64,000 nt of DNA from Chamaelirium japonicum (Eukaryota > Streptophyta > Magnoliopsida > Liliales > Melanthiaceae): contig OX393555.1 in the NCBI GenBank assembly GCA_947650365.1, forward strand, positions 13,843,550 through 13,907,549. The letters are read 5' to 3'. The notes beneath the pieces were generated by a model, which saw only the letters and a list, made by a program, of their open reading frames with translations, was not told where the DNA came from and searched no databases. Position 1 is the first letter of the stretch, and each line of letters opens with the position of its first letter. The translations under genes and the position numbers were made by a program. Shown here in pieces: positions 1 to 13,296 of the stretch.

Positions 1-1469
1 AGATCTTTCGCGATTGTCAACTCGGTTTCAGGGAAACAGGTTAACAGTCCACGGTCACTCCCTCGATATTTAAATCCACGAGTAAAGCATGACGAAACAA
101 GACAAGTATTCACCTATGCAACAGTTCCGTCAGTTAGTGTGCATATTTAAGAAACAGTGAGAGATTGGGAAGGTTAAACTTGAAGTATAAATAGAAAATA
201 CAAGGAAATGTGTGATACATATGGCCAGAGAGAGTACAAAAAACAATTAGGATACTAAACCAAAACATGGAAAGAAAATAAAAATACAATAACAACAAAT
301 TTTGACAAATTATGTAAATGAATGTCAGGGTCTAGCAGATAAGATAGATGCTAGGAGGTAAGCAATATTATTTTGTTCGTTCTCGCAACAAATTACTAAG
401 TTGCTTGTGAATAATTGCAGGTTCAAGAATGTGGGGGGTGGACCATTTCAGCTACTACATATATAATATGTATAGACAATACCAGGATAGTGAATTTGTT
501 AAATTACAGCGAGCTTAAATGGTTATATTTTTCAGGTTGGATTGTATTCTTCGTATCAGATAGATTAGACCGCCAAAAGCCTAAAAATTTTCATGCAATG
601 ATAAATAGGAAGAGAAAGACTTAGAAAAGACCTAGAAGGAAATTTACGAAATAATATAAAGAGAATATCTAGGAGTTAATATAAGGAACTATTGCCACTC
701 ATATATTCATATGATCAAAGTCGTATTACAAATCGATTCAAATTGTGATTTCGTATAATTTGCTACTCATCGCCACATGCAAACTATGTAAATAAGGACC
801 AAACCAAGACCCATAAACAATGATTATAAGAGGGCCAGGAAGCTGAATTCGAGTTCACGATTAGGTTGGTGAACTTGAGTTTTCCAGGCGTCACATGTAC
901 GCGTTTTCTTTTACTTTTTGCTTTGTATGTTCAGTGCTCATCCCTCTTAAATGTTTGTTCCCTCTTACTTGTTTTATGTCTTTTCCGTGGACACATGGCG
1001 CAATATAAACCCTATTTCACCATTCAATTGTGAACTCAAGTTCAAGGTGTTCACCAACCCCTTTCCTTGATTATAAATTATAACATATTATAAAGGCCAT
1101 GAACTACTGATTAATGGGGCAATAATGTTTCCAACAAGCCTATAAATCACGACTCTGAGAAAATACATCATGTGCTACTCTGCATGCTTGTCTACTATTT
1201 ATGTGAATGCCATTACATAACAATGATCATAACATGTGTAACAAAATAATTTCTTAGTGTGTACTATTCAGAGGGATCAAACAATCATTTTACATGATCA
1301 CCTAAACCTGCATGGCAAGAAAACTATCTGAAATTACATACATCCACAACCAGAGAATGATTCATATGGAAAAGATAATCCTTAATAGGAGTCATTGGAG
1401 AAAAAATCTACATAAAGCCAACTGCAAATAGACAGGGTAAGGTTTGAAGGTCATGGTTATTGTACATAC
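1..1469. other. 3' intron of the CLC gene, no exon recognised
   Basis: AT-rich sequence after the donor site at 1469. I see no reading frame resembling the second CBS domain on the minus strand. It holds one MITE-like insertion at 830-1067 and is otherwise featureless. Confidence 0.5.
830..1067. mobile_element. Small MITE-like element with 9-bp target duplication
   Basis: The 9-bp direct repeat TGATTATAA lies at 821-829 and 1068-1076. The 238 bp between them contain inverted segments (GGTTGGTGAACTTGAG near 865 and its counterpart near 1033-1058). A 9-bp duplication is typical of Mutator-like elements, but the extreme termini match poorly, so the class is uncertain. It lies in the CLC intron. 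Confidence 0.45.
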
Positions 1470-4400
1470 ATCAAAGATCGTTGAATCCCCTTTAGGAGTA
1501 CATGGAGTCTCTGCACCGTTCTCTAATCTTCTCCGCCGAATGTCACCCAGTGTAAGAATTCCCTCAAGAAAATCTTCACTATCAACAACAAGAGCACAAC
1601 TTTGCTGGTTATCATGCATAAGCTTCATAGCCTCCTTCAACATGACTGTAGGTAAAACTTTAACATAGTTATTACACATGGCCTGAGAGACCTGAAGAAT
1701 AACAACCAAAAATAAAGATGTCAATGACATAACAAGTATTACTTGAGTCAACTGAAATAAATGGACATGGTATAGCATTAAATTATATAGCAAGCTATCA
1801 CTCAAATTAAGCAAAGTAGCAAACTACAAGCAAAGAAATGTTCAAACCTTAAGGTCATCCAGAAGTCGGGTCTCATTGATAGTTCCATAATGGTGAATAC
1901 CTATTTCTAAAACAGAAAGTTCTAAACCATCTCCCCGCCCGTTATGTCTCCGAACAAGCTCATTTTTGTCTTCAACCGATGAAAGAGAAGAATAACCGCG
2001 CCTAGGGGTCTTTGTCTCCAATGAATCACTCTCCTTCGACTGGTTCACTACAGAAGGCACCCATATCGCTAACCCAACAGCCCCCTGTTAGCAGAAATCA
2101 AGAAATGTGAATAAAATGATATGTCTTGCTCACTTTTCAGTTATATCAATTAGAATGGAGTTGATTTATCATATTTTAGCATAATGAGGAAGAACCAAAT
2201 GAACAAAAGGAACAACTTTTCATCATCGAGGCTTTGTTCTTCTTGGAATTAACAAAATATGCAAAATGAATATGGACTTCAATAGTGGATGGCATGGACC
2301 CGTAGTCATGTTATCAGGTTCAACCCATTACATCATCAAATCACTTAATAAAATGGTTCATTCTTCTTGGGCTTTATGATATTAGGAATTAAAACGAGAT
2401 GGATTCCTAGTGGATACTAGCAGTAGGACCTAGAGGGGGAGTATAGGTATATGGTCATTTTGCTTTGAATGTCTTACTCTACGTCTTATTGTAAAGATGG
2501 AGAAGATGAACCTCAAGGCTCATTAGAAGGCGATAACGAATCACCACATGTATACCAGCCTAGGAAGCATGGACACTTCCCCAGGCCTCCTGTACCCGTG
2601 TCGGACAAGTGTCGGACACCGACACTCGTCGAACACTCGCCGGACACGCATGTGCCGTGTCCTACGTGCTTCCGGAAGCCGGACACTGTCGAACACTCCT
2701 CGGACACTCGGGACACTGCGGGTTGACGGACTGTTCGATATAGGATCGAGTTACAAGCTGTGGTGATTCAGTTTTGGCTTCAACCTATCTGATCCTCTGA
2801 GATTATAACCTCAGAGAATCAGATAGGTTGAAGCCAAAACTGAATCGTAGCCGTTCTTTTGCATGCCATTTGGGCCTGAGTGTGATTCACTTGTCAGGAT
2901 GGTTATGATGGACGGTTATGATGGACGGTTATGATTCAGGTTTGGTTTTAACTTATCTTATCCTCTGAGGTTTCAGATATGTTGAAATCAAAACTGAAAC
3001 AAAACAGTTATTTTCCATACCATTTAGAGCTGTTTTCGATTCACCGATCGAGCTGGATGTAACTAACGATAGCGATTCAGTATGCATTAAAATTTTATTT
3101 TAGTTGTTTTCTATAAGGTTTTTTCGGTTATTGAAATATATATGAATTGCATACATAAAATATAAATTTAAAAATATTAATTTATTTTGCTGTGTCCCCG
3201 TCGTACATGTGTCCTCCTTTTTTAGGATTTGCCGTGTCGGCGAACCCGTGTCGTGTCGTACCCGTGTCCCCGTACCAGTGTCAGTGCTTCTTAGATACCA
3301 GCTTATCGAGCACTACACACGAAATTATAAGATAGAAAATTGCTTCCATTCTATAGAGTGAGGTTTGAGAATTCGGGTAGGATTCAGACTGGGCAAAAAT
3401 GAACCGGTTCTGTTCGGGTTTGGGCTTAGTCAAAAATATTTAAAAAACAGAAAAGGAAATAAAAAAAACTAGGGTCTGATTAGCCCGATTCAGGCTCGAA
3501 TTCGTCATTTTGGATCCAAGCCTTGTGCTATATGAATCATGGAATAAATTGTAACTACTTCTTTCTTTCAAACTAATAGAACGATGATATGAACCAAATA
3601 TGAATTAGACCTGATTCGGGTGCCTAAATTGGTTCGTTGGTTCGGATTGTAGCCAAAATCCGAACCGATTCGGACGAACCCTCAAACCATGCTTTAGAGA
3701 AAGTCATTGCAATGCCTTAAAAAACAAGAATGAAAAACATGTACAAATATAACAATGTTTATAAATGATCTGCTATTGACTAATGGAAGATTGTGTAAAG
3801 TGACAAGGTTACTTGTATGCAGAAAATAACGAAAAAGTGTATATAAGCTGAACATTTCCCCTGACGTGAAGTTAATGTATACTGCAAATATCATTGAAAT
3901 ATGCGTAAACTGAATATTTACCATAAGCGGAAGCAAAATTCTGTAATCCTTTGTAAGCTCAAAAAGGAGTAATACTGATGTCAATGGAACTGAACAAACT
4001 GAAGCTAGCGTAGCAGCCATCCCAACCTGTATGAAGGGGAAACTCAACAACATTCATGGAACCAAGGTTCGAAATTTTGATTTCAATCATCGTTTCGATC
4101 CCTCCAAAAACGGCATATTTCACGAAATATTGTGAAATATCACAATATTTTGTGAAATAGCCAATTCAGTGTATGGAAAAAAAAAACAAAATATTTTGCA
4201 ATTTTTCGCAAAATATTTCAATTTTTTGTACCTTGCATGGAACAGAACTTTTCTAAAACTTTAAGCTTACTGGTCACAGGAACTTACTAGTGCATAGGCC
4301 TGCGGCTGCGCGACGGCAGCATTTCCTGGAATTGCTGAGTTTATAAGCTCTGCAGCTGAACCCCCAAAAACAGCACCGACTGCAGCACCAATCATTAAGC

Positions 4401-6416
4401 TTGGAGCATAAAGACCACCTACAAGCCCAGAACCCTTGCAAAGAGCGGTGGCTACTACTTTCGCCCCGGCTAGCTGAGCTAACAGCCAGATTCCAGGGGC
4501 TGAAGCACTCTTCCCTGTATGTAGGATCTCTTCCACGTTGGTAAAACCCCAGTACAATATTCCCGGATACTTCAAAGCTATCAAACCTGCTCCTAAACCA
4601 CCTAAAGCAGGGCACACAACAACAGGAAGACCGAATCTTTCTTTTATATAATCAAAGGACTTTGTGAACCAATCTACCAATCGGGTGAAAGCCACGCTTA
4701 CTGCTCCACACAACATGCCAAGGATGAGGTACAGAGGAAGTTCTGCAAGGAAAAGGAAATCATCAAACGAAAACATCTGGAATAAAATATGACAAAAACA
4801 AAAGCATCCCAGAGTTCAGAAGCCTTCAGAATCTTTCTTCTACAACAAATTCACCACTATACTCTTATACCGCATTTCGGACTATGTGTTAATACAGTAC
4901 CTAATTGTAGTTGTCTGAATAATGGAAACATACATTTTTCATCAATAGATATAATTTTAGGTCAAGAGGGGCTCAATATAGCCATTAGAGTTAAAAGGTT
5001 ATCAGTTAAGAACATCTATTGTAGCTTTTTAGATCCAAAAATACTACCACAAATATATGCTACCCCACATGATGCAAAAGTAATGTCACCTCCCAGCATG
5101 GTTTCACAATATTTACTAACTAGTACTAATCATGTGCAATGCACGGTCGGTTACAATGCTGAGGGTGGGGGGGTTAATCCCGAACGAAATTTAAAAGGGG
5201 AGCGGAAGAAAGAGAGATGGAGAGGAGAGGAGTCTATTGGGAGGCTGCCATGTGGCACCAAAAGATTCAGCTTTATAAGTATTTATAGATTTCCACCTCT
5301 AATTACGTCCATCTGAGTTAGAATAAGATAAAATACCAGCAGCAGATTTGAGTTCATACGTCGGCACTATAAAAGCTGGCCTCTCTCCAAGTAAAACATT
5401 TGATACTGTGGACGATATAACAGATGCTAAGATTATCATAGCAGTTGTAAAAGGAGGTGAGTTTTCTGCTCGAAGTGGTCTCAAAACAGTTTCAATGGCA
5501 AAGAAACACCCAGCAACTGCAGCGTTAAACCCTGAAAAACCATAGGAAATTAGAACCAATTAATTTTGGTAATTTATGAGACTGGCAAGCATTACAATAA
5601 ATACGAAAATTGTGACAAGTTAAACACAAATATTAATTTAATGTGATTCCTAGTAATTTTGAAGTGTAACTACATACATAACGAATCATTGGGATGTACT
5701 CAGGTAAACAGACCATATCAAAAACTTCAAACTTTTGATTGAATACACTAACAAAATAGCAGATAGTGGAAAAAATCCAATAGAACATTATAGCATAAAT
5801 CCAAGTATGCAAGTTGTAGGATGTGTTCAAAATTTCTTAGTATCAAGCATGAACTACAGGAGAAGTCAGATTATTCGCATGATCGGAGGTCATCAATCAG
5901 CATATATTGTTCAGCTTAGCCATCGGGACAATATATACCAAAGGACAATGTGAACAGAGAATCTTCCATTCAGGCTCAAGGGTCAGCAAGAAGAGACTTA
6001 GACCAAACAAGACATATAGAAATCTCAATTAAAACAATCAGAAGGTAGTTTCAAATTTCAACTAGTTTGGATCCCAAGCTGGCCAGAGCTGGCAGCAAAC
6101 TCTGCACTCAAAATATTAAGCGTTGATTTTTATTGAATAGAAATATCATACATCCCAAAGACCGAACCCTTGATTGTTAATGTTCTGTGAACGATAGCAA
6201 CAACTATCATATGTAACACACTGACCATGATGGTATCTTCTCATCTATCCAACTTTATTTCTCATGCTTATTTCAGTCTTTCTTACAATTATTTCCTGCC
6301 ATTACAGATTGTATGTGACTCACAATCTCCTTGCTGTCTAAACACCAGTTTGCAGCAATTTACTGTAAACTATGTTTCTCTGCTGGAAAATGTCACTTTC
6401 AATGCACTAGAAATTG

Positions 6417-6447
<31 letters not shown>

Positions 6448-9319
6448 CCTGGACATAGAGGTGCTTTCACTCCCTTCTTAGCCAAACCTAGCTCTGAACT
6501 TTGCAAAATCCAACAGAATATCCGAAATAAATCTGCAGTGTACAGATTTCTAGTAATCAAGCTGTCTTTTATGATCACCAATCAAAGGCCTCGATACCCC
6601 CCTACCCAACCCTAGGCAACAATGTAATATGACTCAGACTTCATCCTAATCCCGCTCTCAGACTCTATCTTGAATTTTGACCATGATAATAAGTAAACCA
6701 ACCAAAATTCAATGACATTACACCTGTATATATCAAAGTTAGCTTTGAAACCAAAGATATGTATACTTCGGAATATGCCTTTGAGAATGAAGCTGATTCA
6801 ATCTACCTGAATATTAACTTGTACAATCATGAATCTCACCATGAAACTAATTCGCACCAATATTTTAAAAAGGAGAATACCATCAGCATATCGAATTTGG
6901 CAATTCTTTTGCTTGTATATCGACAAAACTTAGGTAATGTACATCTAAAAATAAACTTTTCCCTACACCAATTTAAGTTTTCAAGCTTTCCTGATATTTC
7001 ATTAACTCGTGTAGGGGATTGTTTATTCATGATTTCATTTACATGTGGTTATAGGCCCATATACACAATGACATGGTTGCAGGCTTGGAGCACATCAAAA
7101 GTGTCTTCAGATATATAAACTTTCAAGTTTCAAGAACTAATAATCCAAGATTGTTCACCTTTAGTAACTGCTTTGAATACTGGAATACTACAATTACCAA
7201 AAGTAAAGCATGCCACAAAATAGTAGCCAAAAATGCCCAATTAGTATCTAAAGCACCTAAATGTAGACATGAAATAATAACATACGTTTAAGTCGTGAAA
7301 AATGAGTCTAAAACATATGCAACATCCCAGAAATAAAAGGGGTATAGATATCATTATAGAGCCATCGATGATTTATTGTTACACAGTTTGATTTTACATG
7401 GACAAAAAAATTGAAAGTGAATGAATTCCTACAAGGTATGTTAGAAAAAGAAATGATTGTTCATAGAGGATGCTTTTCGTCACAATTCTCTACTTCCGAC
7501 ACCTTTTTTCTTTTTGCACACTACCTTTTCTACTAGATCCCATGAGTTTACACAACAGGCAACAGGGGGTATACATTCAAAACTATACCTGAAGCAATCC
7601 CTGCAGCAGCACCAGCCGCAACAAGAGCTATCCTTCTCTCTCTATTGTTCTCCATCATTTCTGAACACCCATTTGCACATGATTTTCCGATATCAACACT
7701 GGGGCCCTCAGGACCCAATGAACAACCTGTACCCAAGGTCACAGCAGCCTGGATGGCCTTTATCATGGGGAAGATTCCTGCCAAAAAATCAATGCCCGGC
7801 CTTTGTGAAGATCTTAATTGCTTTATCTGTTCAAATATCTCAAGCAACCCATGCATCATGCCCACGACAACTCCTCCAGTCACCGGAATTAGTAGTATCC
7901 TGTGCCAGGTGTCTGCCAGCCTTTGTAAGCGGAGCCAAGCAGCACCCTCATTAGGGGTTCCCGCCCACGCCCATTCATGTATTACATGCACCTAGAATTG
8001 AAGATGCTCACATTTTAGCACCATGATATATATTACAGAATCATGCAAAAACATCATAACTACCACGTGACTCGCTGTTAATTTGGAAGTATAGACTTCT
8101 CTAATACAGGATTTAGAAAGTGTTGGTAAAAGAGAAATAAAGCTATAATAAATAAGAAAAATCGAAAGAAAGACATAGTAAAAAAGCAGAGTACAGTCAA
8201 AAAAGGGATTCATGAAAATTATGTGAACAAGATGAAGTGACAAGCTCTAAACAGCAGTGATTTAGTTCATGACATTTTGAGAGGCAAAATGTTTGTTTGA
8301 CAAAGCCAATAAGCATGCCAATGGCAATCAAGTATGTCTCGATCAAACATATTACATAATGATGGACAAGTGACAACTTAAAAGACACATGAGCATTAAC
8401 TGGCCCAGCATCATCATCATCGACTATGAAGTATGAACCACTATCCCTAATTAAGAAGGTTCCACCAAAGATTGACAAGAATTTTTCAACCGCCAGCCAA
8501 CCTAACTTCGACCCCCTAAGGTTGGTGCCAAAAACCTGACCATAGAAACCTAGAAGGCCATTTGGTGGACAGGAAAACCTACCTTGTTGGTTATGCAATT
8601 TAAGCTCATGCAACCATGGATCAATGAACATTAATTACAAAATGCATCGCTCTAATTAGGCAGACTTAAATTACAAAACAACTAAAAAAAACCCAGCAGG
8701 TTAGCAATAATATTTTCTGCTTCCATCGGGCAATCGGAGTTTCAACAATCTCAAGAAATGGGGATCAAATTATTTTAAAATTAACTAAAAATGATTTGAC
8801 CTAACGGAGATAGACTACATTGACCCAGCCTGATAATTCCTAGTCAAGAATTCAAGATTACCACTAAAGAAATTCACAGAAGGTATCCAATTCAGTATTA
8901 TACATGCATGAATTAAAATCAGTAAGCTTATTTTATTGAATTATTAAGAAATGGGATGGGGAAAGGGGTCGGGGAAAGGGAATCCTCACCCCGCGGTTGA
9001 AGGCCGCGACGCAGAGTCCGGTGGCCAGGCCGAGGAGGCACCCGATGAGCAGCAGCGCCCACTCCGGAGGGGCGCCGTCACCGAGCGCATCGTGCGATCT
9101 CTCATCGGCCGGCACCGGCGGCAAGCTCCCGTGGTCCGGAAGCCGCCGGCTGGCCCGCCGGCCCGATAGGCTCCGGTCGAGGTGCCGCAGCAGGTCTCCG
9201 ATGCCGCTCCTCCTCGCCGACGCCGATCCCGGCGGCGCCTCCGGATCGGCCTCAGATCCAGGGAGATTGGATCTCAGGAGGGCCTTGTGGTCGTCAAACT
9301 CGAACACTCCCCCCGACAT
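1470..9319 (-). CDS. CLC-F: CLC-f type chloride channel/transporter, 3' end off window
   Basis: Membrane anion transporter of the CLC family, most like plant CLC-f, which is placed in Golgi-type membranes. Exons on the minus strand: 9319-8990, 7991-7589, 5531-5337, 4742-4288, 4026-3922, 2084-1848 and 1691-1470. All have GT-AG borders and compatible phases (1947 bp, about 649 codons). The N-terminus is hydrophilic, followed by the first membrane helix (WALLLIGCLLGLATGLCVAA). Exon 2 carries GPEGPSVDIG with the gating glutamate. Exon 3 carries GCFFAIETVLRP with the internal glutamate. Exon 4 carries GSGLVGGLYAPSLMIGA. Exons 6 and 7 hold a Ser-rich linker and the first CBS domain, ending near LGDIRR. 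Plant CLC-f is about 780 residues, so roughly 130 residues (second CBS domain) are expected left of base 1; no coding exon was recognised in 1-1469. The start is the ATG at 9319, the first in the family-like N-terminus. Assignment is from recalled family sequence. Confidence 0.93.
2560..3294. mobile_element. Non-autonomous hAT-type element in CLC intron
   Basis: A 735-bp element flanked by the 8-bp duplication ATACCAGC at 2552-2559 and 3295-3302. The termini are imperfect inverted repeats: CTAGGAAGCATGGACAC on the left and CTAAGAAGCACTGACAC read inward from the right, 14 of 17 matching. Both subterminal regions are dense in GTGTCGGACAC-like motifs on opposite strands, as expected for transposase binding sites. 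It has no coding capacity and sits between CLC exons 5 and 6. The 8-bp duplication points to the hAT superfamily. Confidence 0.82.
2765..2846. repeat. Near-perfect hairpin inside the hAT element
   Basis: Two arms of about 36 bp, starting GATTCAGTTTTGGCTTCAAC and ending with its complement, are separated by a few bases. A decayed version of the same arm pair follows at about 2935-3000, after short tandem GGTTATGATGGAC-like units. Confidence 0.8.
4063..4235. mobile_element. 173-bp hAT-type MITE filling CLC intron 4
   Basis: Flanked by the 8-bp duplication CATGGAAC at 4055-4062 and 4236-4243. The ends CAAGGTTCGAAATTTTGA and, inward from the right, CAAGGTACAAAAAATTGA are inverted repeats. The interior is AT-rich with AAATATTTTGTGAAATA-like palindromes. 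It occupies most of the 261-bp intron between CLC exons 4 and 5. Confidence 0.82.
6416..6443. repeat. (CA)n microsatellite
   Basis: About 13 CA units in the CLC intron between exons 2 and 3. The rest of that 2.06-kb intron (7588-5532) holds nothing else I recognise. Confidence 0.95.
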
Positions 9320-9418
9320 CGCCGCCGCCTCTCCCCCGATGATGAGGGATCATGAAAATGAAACCCTAGAATTCCATGCGGCTAGGGATCTCAAGAAAAC
9401 CTCATGCGATCTGTGAAG

Positions 9419-9466
9419 ATCTCTCCCTCTCTCTCTCTCTCGTCTCTCTCCTCTCTCTCTCTCCTC
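9419..9466 (-). repeat. CT/GA microsatellite in the CLC 5' leader
   Basis: An interrupted CT run about 100 bp upstream of the CLC start codon; it reads as GA repeats on the coding strand. GA-rich leaders are common in plant genes. It could be transcribed 5' UTR or core-promoter sequence; no clear TATA box was found. Confidence 0.7.
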
Positions 9467-10013
9467 CTTTTACCGGTCAATAGATGTGAAGCGGGGAAGA
9501 AACAGGAGCCGGCGGATGCAGCAACGATGCTAGTTGTGGGACCCACAAGTACAAACTTCGTGGGCGAACAGTTGTGCCCATATAGGTTCGGACAGTGTTC
9601 TTAGGGCCATTGTCCACCTCATTTAATCAGTGAAGTCTTCAAAACAGTTTATCTTTAAAAACGGAATATAATATAATAATATTACAATAAACTGTATAAT
9701 TCCTTTTTATTTATCTTATGCGATCGGACTGACTTTTCAGTGTCGAAATTATCCTTCCATTTAAGCCATTTCAACTGACGATTTGGATTTGTTAGAGTCA
9801 GGCCTCTGAAACGCCACCAATTTCTCGGTACAATATATACGACATTTCATCTGGCGTAAACTATTCCCTATATATTCTATGCATCAATTGCTATTATGCC
9901 ACTTCATATAATTTTATTATTTTTAAAAGAAAATAAATGGAGGCCGACAATAGGTGTTTTTCTGTGGATCCAACTACACTTGGTGGTTCGACTTGCTCGA
10001 GCACAGCCTTACT

Positions 10014-10440
10014 CAGCATGTTAGGAGCCCATCCCTCTATCGTGTCATATTCCCTGGGGTGCTTTTCAGCATGTTGGGAGCCCGGTCCTCTATCCGTCAT
10101 ATTTTCAGTATGCTCAGCATGTCGAGAGCCCAATCCTCTCTCGCACCATATTCCTCGGGTGTGTTCAGCATTCCAGGAGCCCGACCCTCTCCATGATGTA
10201 TTCCCCGAGGGCGTTCAGCACGCTAGGAGTTCGACCCTCTATCCATCGTATTGCCCGGTGCGCTCAGTATACTGGGAGCCCGTCCCTCTCTCGTGTCGTA
10301 TTCCCCAGGTGCTTTCAGCATGCCGGGGAGCTCGACCCTCTCTTGTGTCTTATTCCCTAGGTGCACTCAACATGCCAGGAACTCGACCCTTTATCCATCG
10401 TTTTCCCTAGATGCATTCAACACACCGGGAGCACGACCAT
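10014..10440. repeat. Degenerate ~50-bp minisatellite, about nine units
   Basis: Units start with CAGCATG-like motifs at about 10014, 10067, 10115, 10166, 10216, 10265, 10316, 10368 and 10418, a spacing of 48-53 bp. Each contains a GGAGCCCGACCCTCT-like core and a TATTCCC-like tail. No gene association is evident; it lies between genes A and B. Confidence 0.85.
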
Positions 10441-10559
10441 TGTCTTCTCCTCTCTATCAGACTATGCCAATCAGCCCTCCTCTTCTTTCTCTTTATCGAA
10501 CTGTGACGATCTGCCCTTCTCCCACTCCCCGATCCATATCTCTTCTTTAGTTGTGATGA

Positions 10560-11069
10560 TAGAGATCTCCTAAGAGGTGTCGAGCCCTTGCTTAGGCCGA
10601 GTGTTTGCCTCCTATGGGATCTCACATGGTCATATCTCTCTTTCCTTTGCTCTCTTCTCCATCCTAACCCGGTCTTTTCTACGTCAGCTTCTACCACTGT
10701 CGGCTACCTTCGTCATCGCTCTACCTGTTTGGCATCGGACCTCAGTGACCCTTGCATGTTTCATGGTTGGCCTGCTTGCAGGTTGGCCAGGCCCCCCAAT
10801 TGTCTTGCTTAGAGGTCAATCAAGTTCCCAGGATGACTTGCTTGCAGGTCGACCTAGCACTATCTTTTACTTTACAAAAAAAGGAGATATGGAATGTATT
10901 TTTCATTTCTTTTGTTAGGCAAATCGATGTTGGTTTATATCCTACATCAGTTTGAGGAGAGAGTTAGATGTAGTCATAGTTTAGTCCCACATGGTCTGTG
11001 GTATTGTAAGGTTGCATTTACTCCCTATATAAGGAGAGAAATGTCAAGTAATATGATATCAATACAAGG
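10560..11069 (+). other. LTR-like or promoter-like fragment
   Basis: A CT-rich stretch with a TATA-like CTATATAAGG at about 11026, followed by a long TC microsatellite. TAGTCCCACAT-type sequence and the TATA box resemble retroelement LTR promoters. I could not find paired ends or a target duplication, so this is a weak call. Confidence 0.3.
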
Positions 11070-11174
<105 letters not shown>

Positions 11175-11384
11175 CATGAACATTCTTGATTTAGGATGGA
11201 GATGCAGTGGTGGTGATGGCGATAGATGCATTGTGGAGCGGCGAAGCATGGGACAGGGGAGAGGCATTGGCATATGGGATAATGGAAAGCTCGTTGGGTC
11301 GATATCCTTGAGCACATATGCGTCATCGGAAGCCCTGGCATGTCCCCCATCCCCCCCCCCCCCACACACACACCTTTTTTTTTA

Positions 11385-11748
11385 GGGGGGGGGGGCAAAT
11401 TACAAAAACTTTCCATGAACTATACACATCATTTCATATTGGTCCCCCAACTTTTTTTTTTGAACAATTTGAACCCTGAACTATGATTCGTCTGCATTAC
11501 TCCCTTCTGTTAACTTTTTCATCCCAAAAATATCATTATCGATTTCCAATAAGACTCGAATGATTTTTGAAATATTTAACTTTTGCTTACTAGAACAAGG
11601 GTATTTTCGAAATAAAAGTTGGTGTATGGGGCTAAATGCAGACGGAGGTTTGTTGAAGGTTCAAATTGATAAAAAAAAAAAAAAAAAGTGAGGGAGCAAT
11701 ATGAAATGAGATTTATAATTCAATAGAGGTTTTTTTTAATTTTTGTGT
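11385..11748. mobile_element. Long-TIR element (MULE-like)
   Basis: The left part (CAAATTACAAAAACTTTCC, CATTTCATATTGGTCCC, then a T-run and GAACCCTGAACTATG) recurs in inverted form at the right end with about 130 bp of imperfect arm. The interior is short and non-coding. A G-run at the left edge hides the exact end and any target duplication. Confidence 0.6.
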
Positions 11749-12059
11749 GCATGTTGTGAGTAGATTATTGTTGAGCTTCTTCGATCACCTACCCCCATGT
11801 GCAAGTATATGCACGTGCTAGTTACCGCAGGCTGCAGTGCATAAAGGAAATGTACCATGCCCGATGAACTATTTTCATAACCCCTCCTCCCCAGAATATA
11901 GGGAGGACAAAGGATCCAACAATCTTGATCCGATCACCAGGTCATACCAAAAGGGTAACGCGAGGTTCGATATCAGAGTTTCTAGATATCACACACCAGA
12001 AAAGATGATAAACAACCACAGACAATGAGAATGCCGACAATCAAGGATTAGGATTTGCA

Positions 12060-12470
12060 TTAACATATATTACAATAAACCAGGTAGTGGGTCACCATTT
12101 GTCGGACCCCTGCACTCTATATCTTTACCCTCTCTTACACAACAATCACACAACGAAGAAAAAACATCAGGGAGTACACCAGAGACATACCAAGCAATGC
12201 CAAGAAATGAACCACCGAAAAAGATGCCGAAGGGAACGCATCAAGGAACCCGGAGAAGACCCGAGAATCTAATGGGATATTACCGAAGACAAGCTCTCCA
12301 ATCTGTCTCAATTCTTCCTTCTTCCTTCTTCCTTCTTCCTTCTTCCTTCTTCTTTCCTCCTTCTTTCTTTCTCTCTTTTTCTTCTTTCCATTCTCTCTTC
12401 CTTGCCCTTTCTCTAACCGATCTTACGGCGTCGTAGACAATGATCGATCTCTCCACTTCAATTCTCTACA

Positions 12471-12559
<89 letters not shown>

Positions 12560-12972
12560 TAGTCTAAGGTTAGGATTGACCGTCATACACCAATGGGAGA
12601 CTCCAAACGAAGTCCTCTTACCCAAAAATCGGAGGAGACCTGACTTGAACCCATCGGCTAGGTTCCTGGGCACCTGGGCGAAATCCTTGTGAACCTGAAG
12701 GTTCTGTCAGTACCCTGGATGCCCGACGAACCAGTCAGGCGCTCGCATAAAATTCCTGCTACCAGTGCTCCCGGATTAGGTTTTTGCAATTCATAACCCA
12801 ACAGAGGACTCGACTCTACTCTAGAAAAGAAAAGGCCAGTAATGGGCCTACAGCGCCCATTCCCGTTCGATGTGGAATCAACAATCGCGACACATGAGGG
12901 TACTTTCGTCACTAGCGGCAATTGCATGCATCACAGTAGTTGCTTTCACATTGGACAAGCTTGGGTGTTACA
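12060..12972 (-). mobile_element. Possible LTR fragment
   Basis: The right end reads GGGTGTTACA at 12963-12972. This is the reverse of TGTAACACCC, a common start for plant Ty3/gypsy LTRs, and suggests a minus-strand LTR. It includes a TC microsatellite at 12472-12554. The other end and the target duplication are not certain, so this may be a fragment or a solo LTR. Confidence 0.35.
12472..12554. repeat. (CT)n microsatellite
   Basis: A continuous CT tract of about 80 bp inside the LTR-like region. Confidence 0.95.
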
Positions 12973-13296
12973 GGTCACTTTCATTACGGGTGCAAAGTCA
13001 GGCCCTCCTCCCCTCCGAGGAAAAAAAAATACTTACATGGGGAAGGTTTTACCGTAAAACGCCATGGGGATGCCGACTCGCCATACTTTAGGCCCTTGAT
13101 CAATGCCTTGTGTGTGTGTGTGTGTAAGCGTGATAGGCATCCCCACACTGACCATAGAAGTTGCTCCACAACCCCTCTCATCTCCACTCGCCCAAGCTAA
13201 ATGTTCCTTAATCCATACTTAAATCAGCAAAATAGGAAGAGAGATAAAATATAAAAAACTAATAGTTGGTATTGAAGAGGACATCATGAAACCTTT

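Noticed and set aside
1392-1814. A longer continuous minus-strand frame over CLC exon 7
   Set aside because: Family comparison and GT-AG sites limit the exon to 1691-1470; the rest is intron read-through.
4789-5316. A 175-codon plus-strand open frame in a CLC intron
   Set aside because: AT-rich, no domain, crosses intron sequence and opposes the host gene.
8197-8631. A 144-codon open frame on the minus strand between CLC exons 1 and 2
   Set aside because: CLC exon 1 joins exon 2 exactly (FNRG to VHVIHEW) as in the family, leaving no room for extra residues; no recognisable domain.
11940-12977. GGTCA at both 11940-11944 and 12973-12977 as a target duplication for a solo LTR
   Set aside because: A 5-bp match within 1 kb is expected by chance, and the left end would not start with TG.
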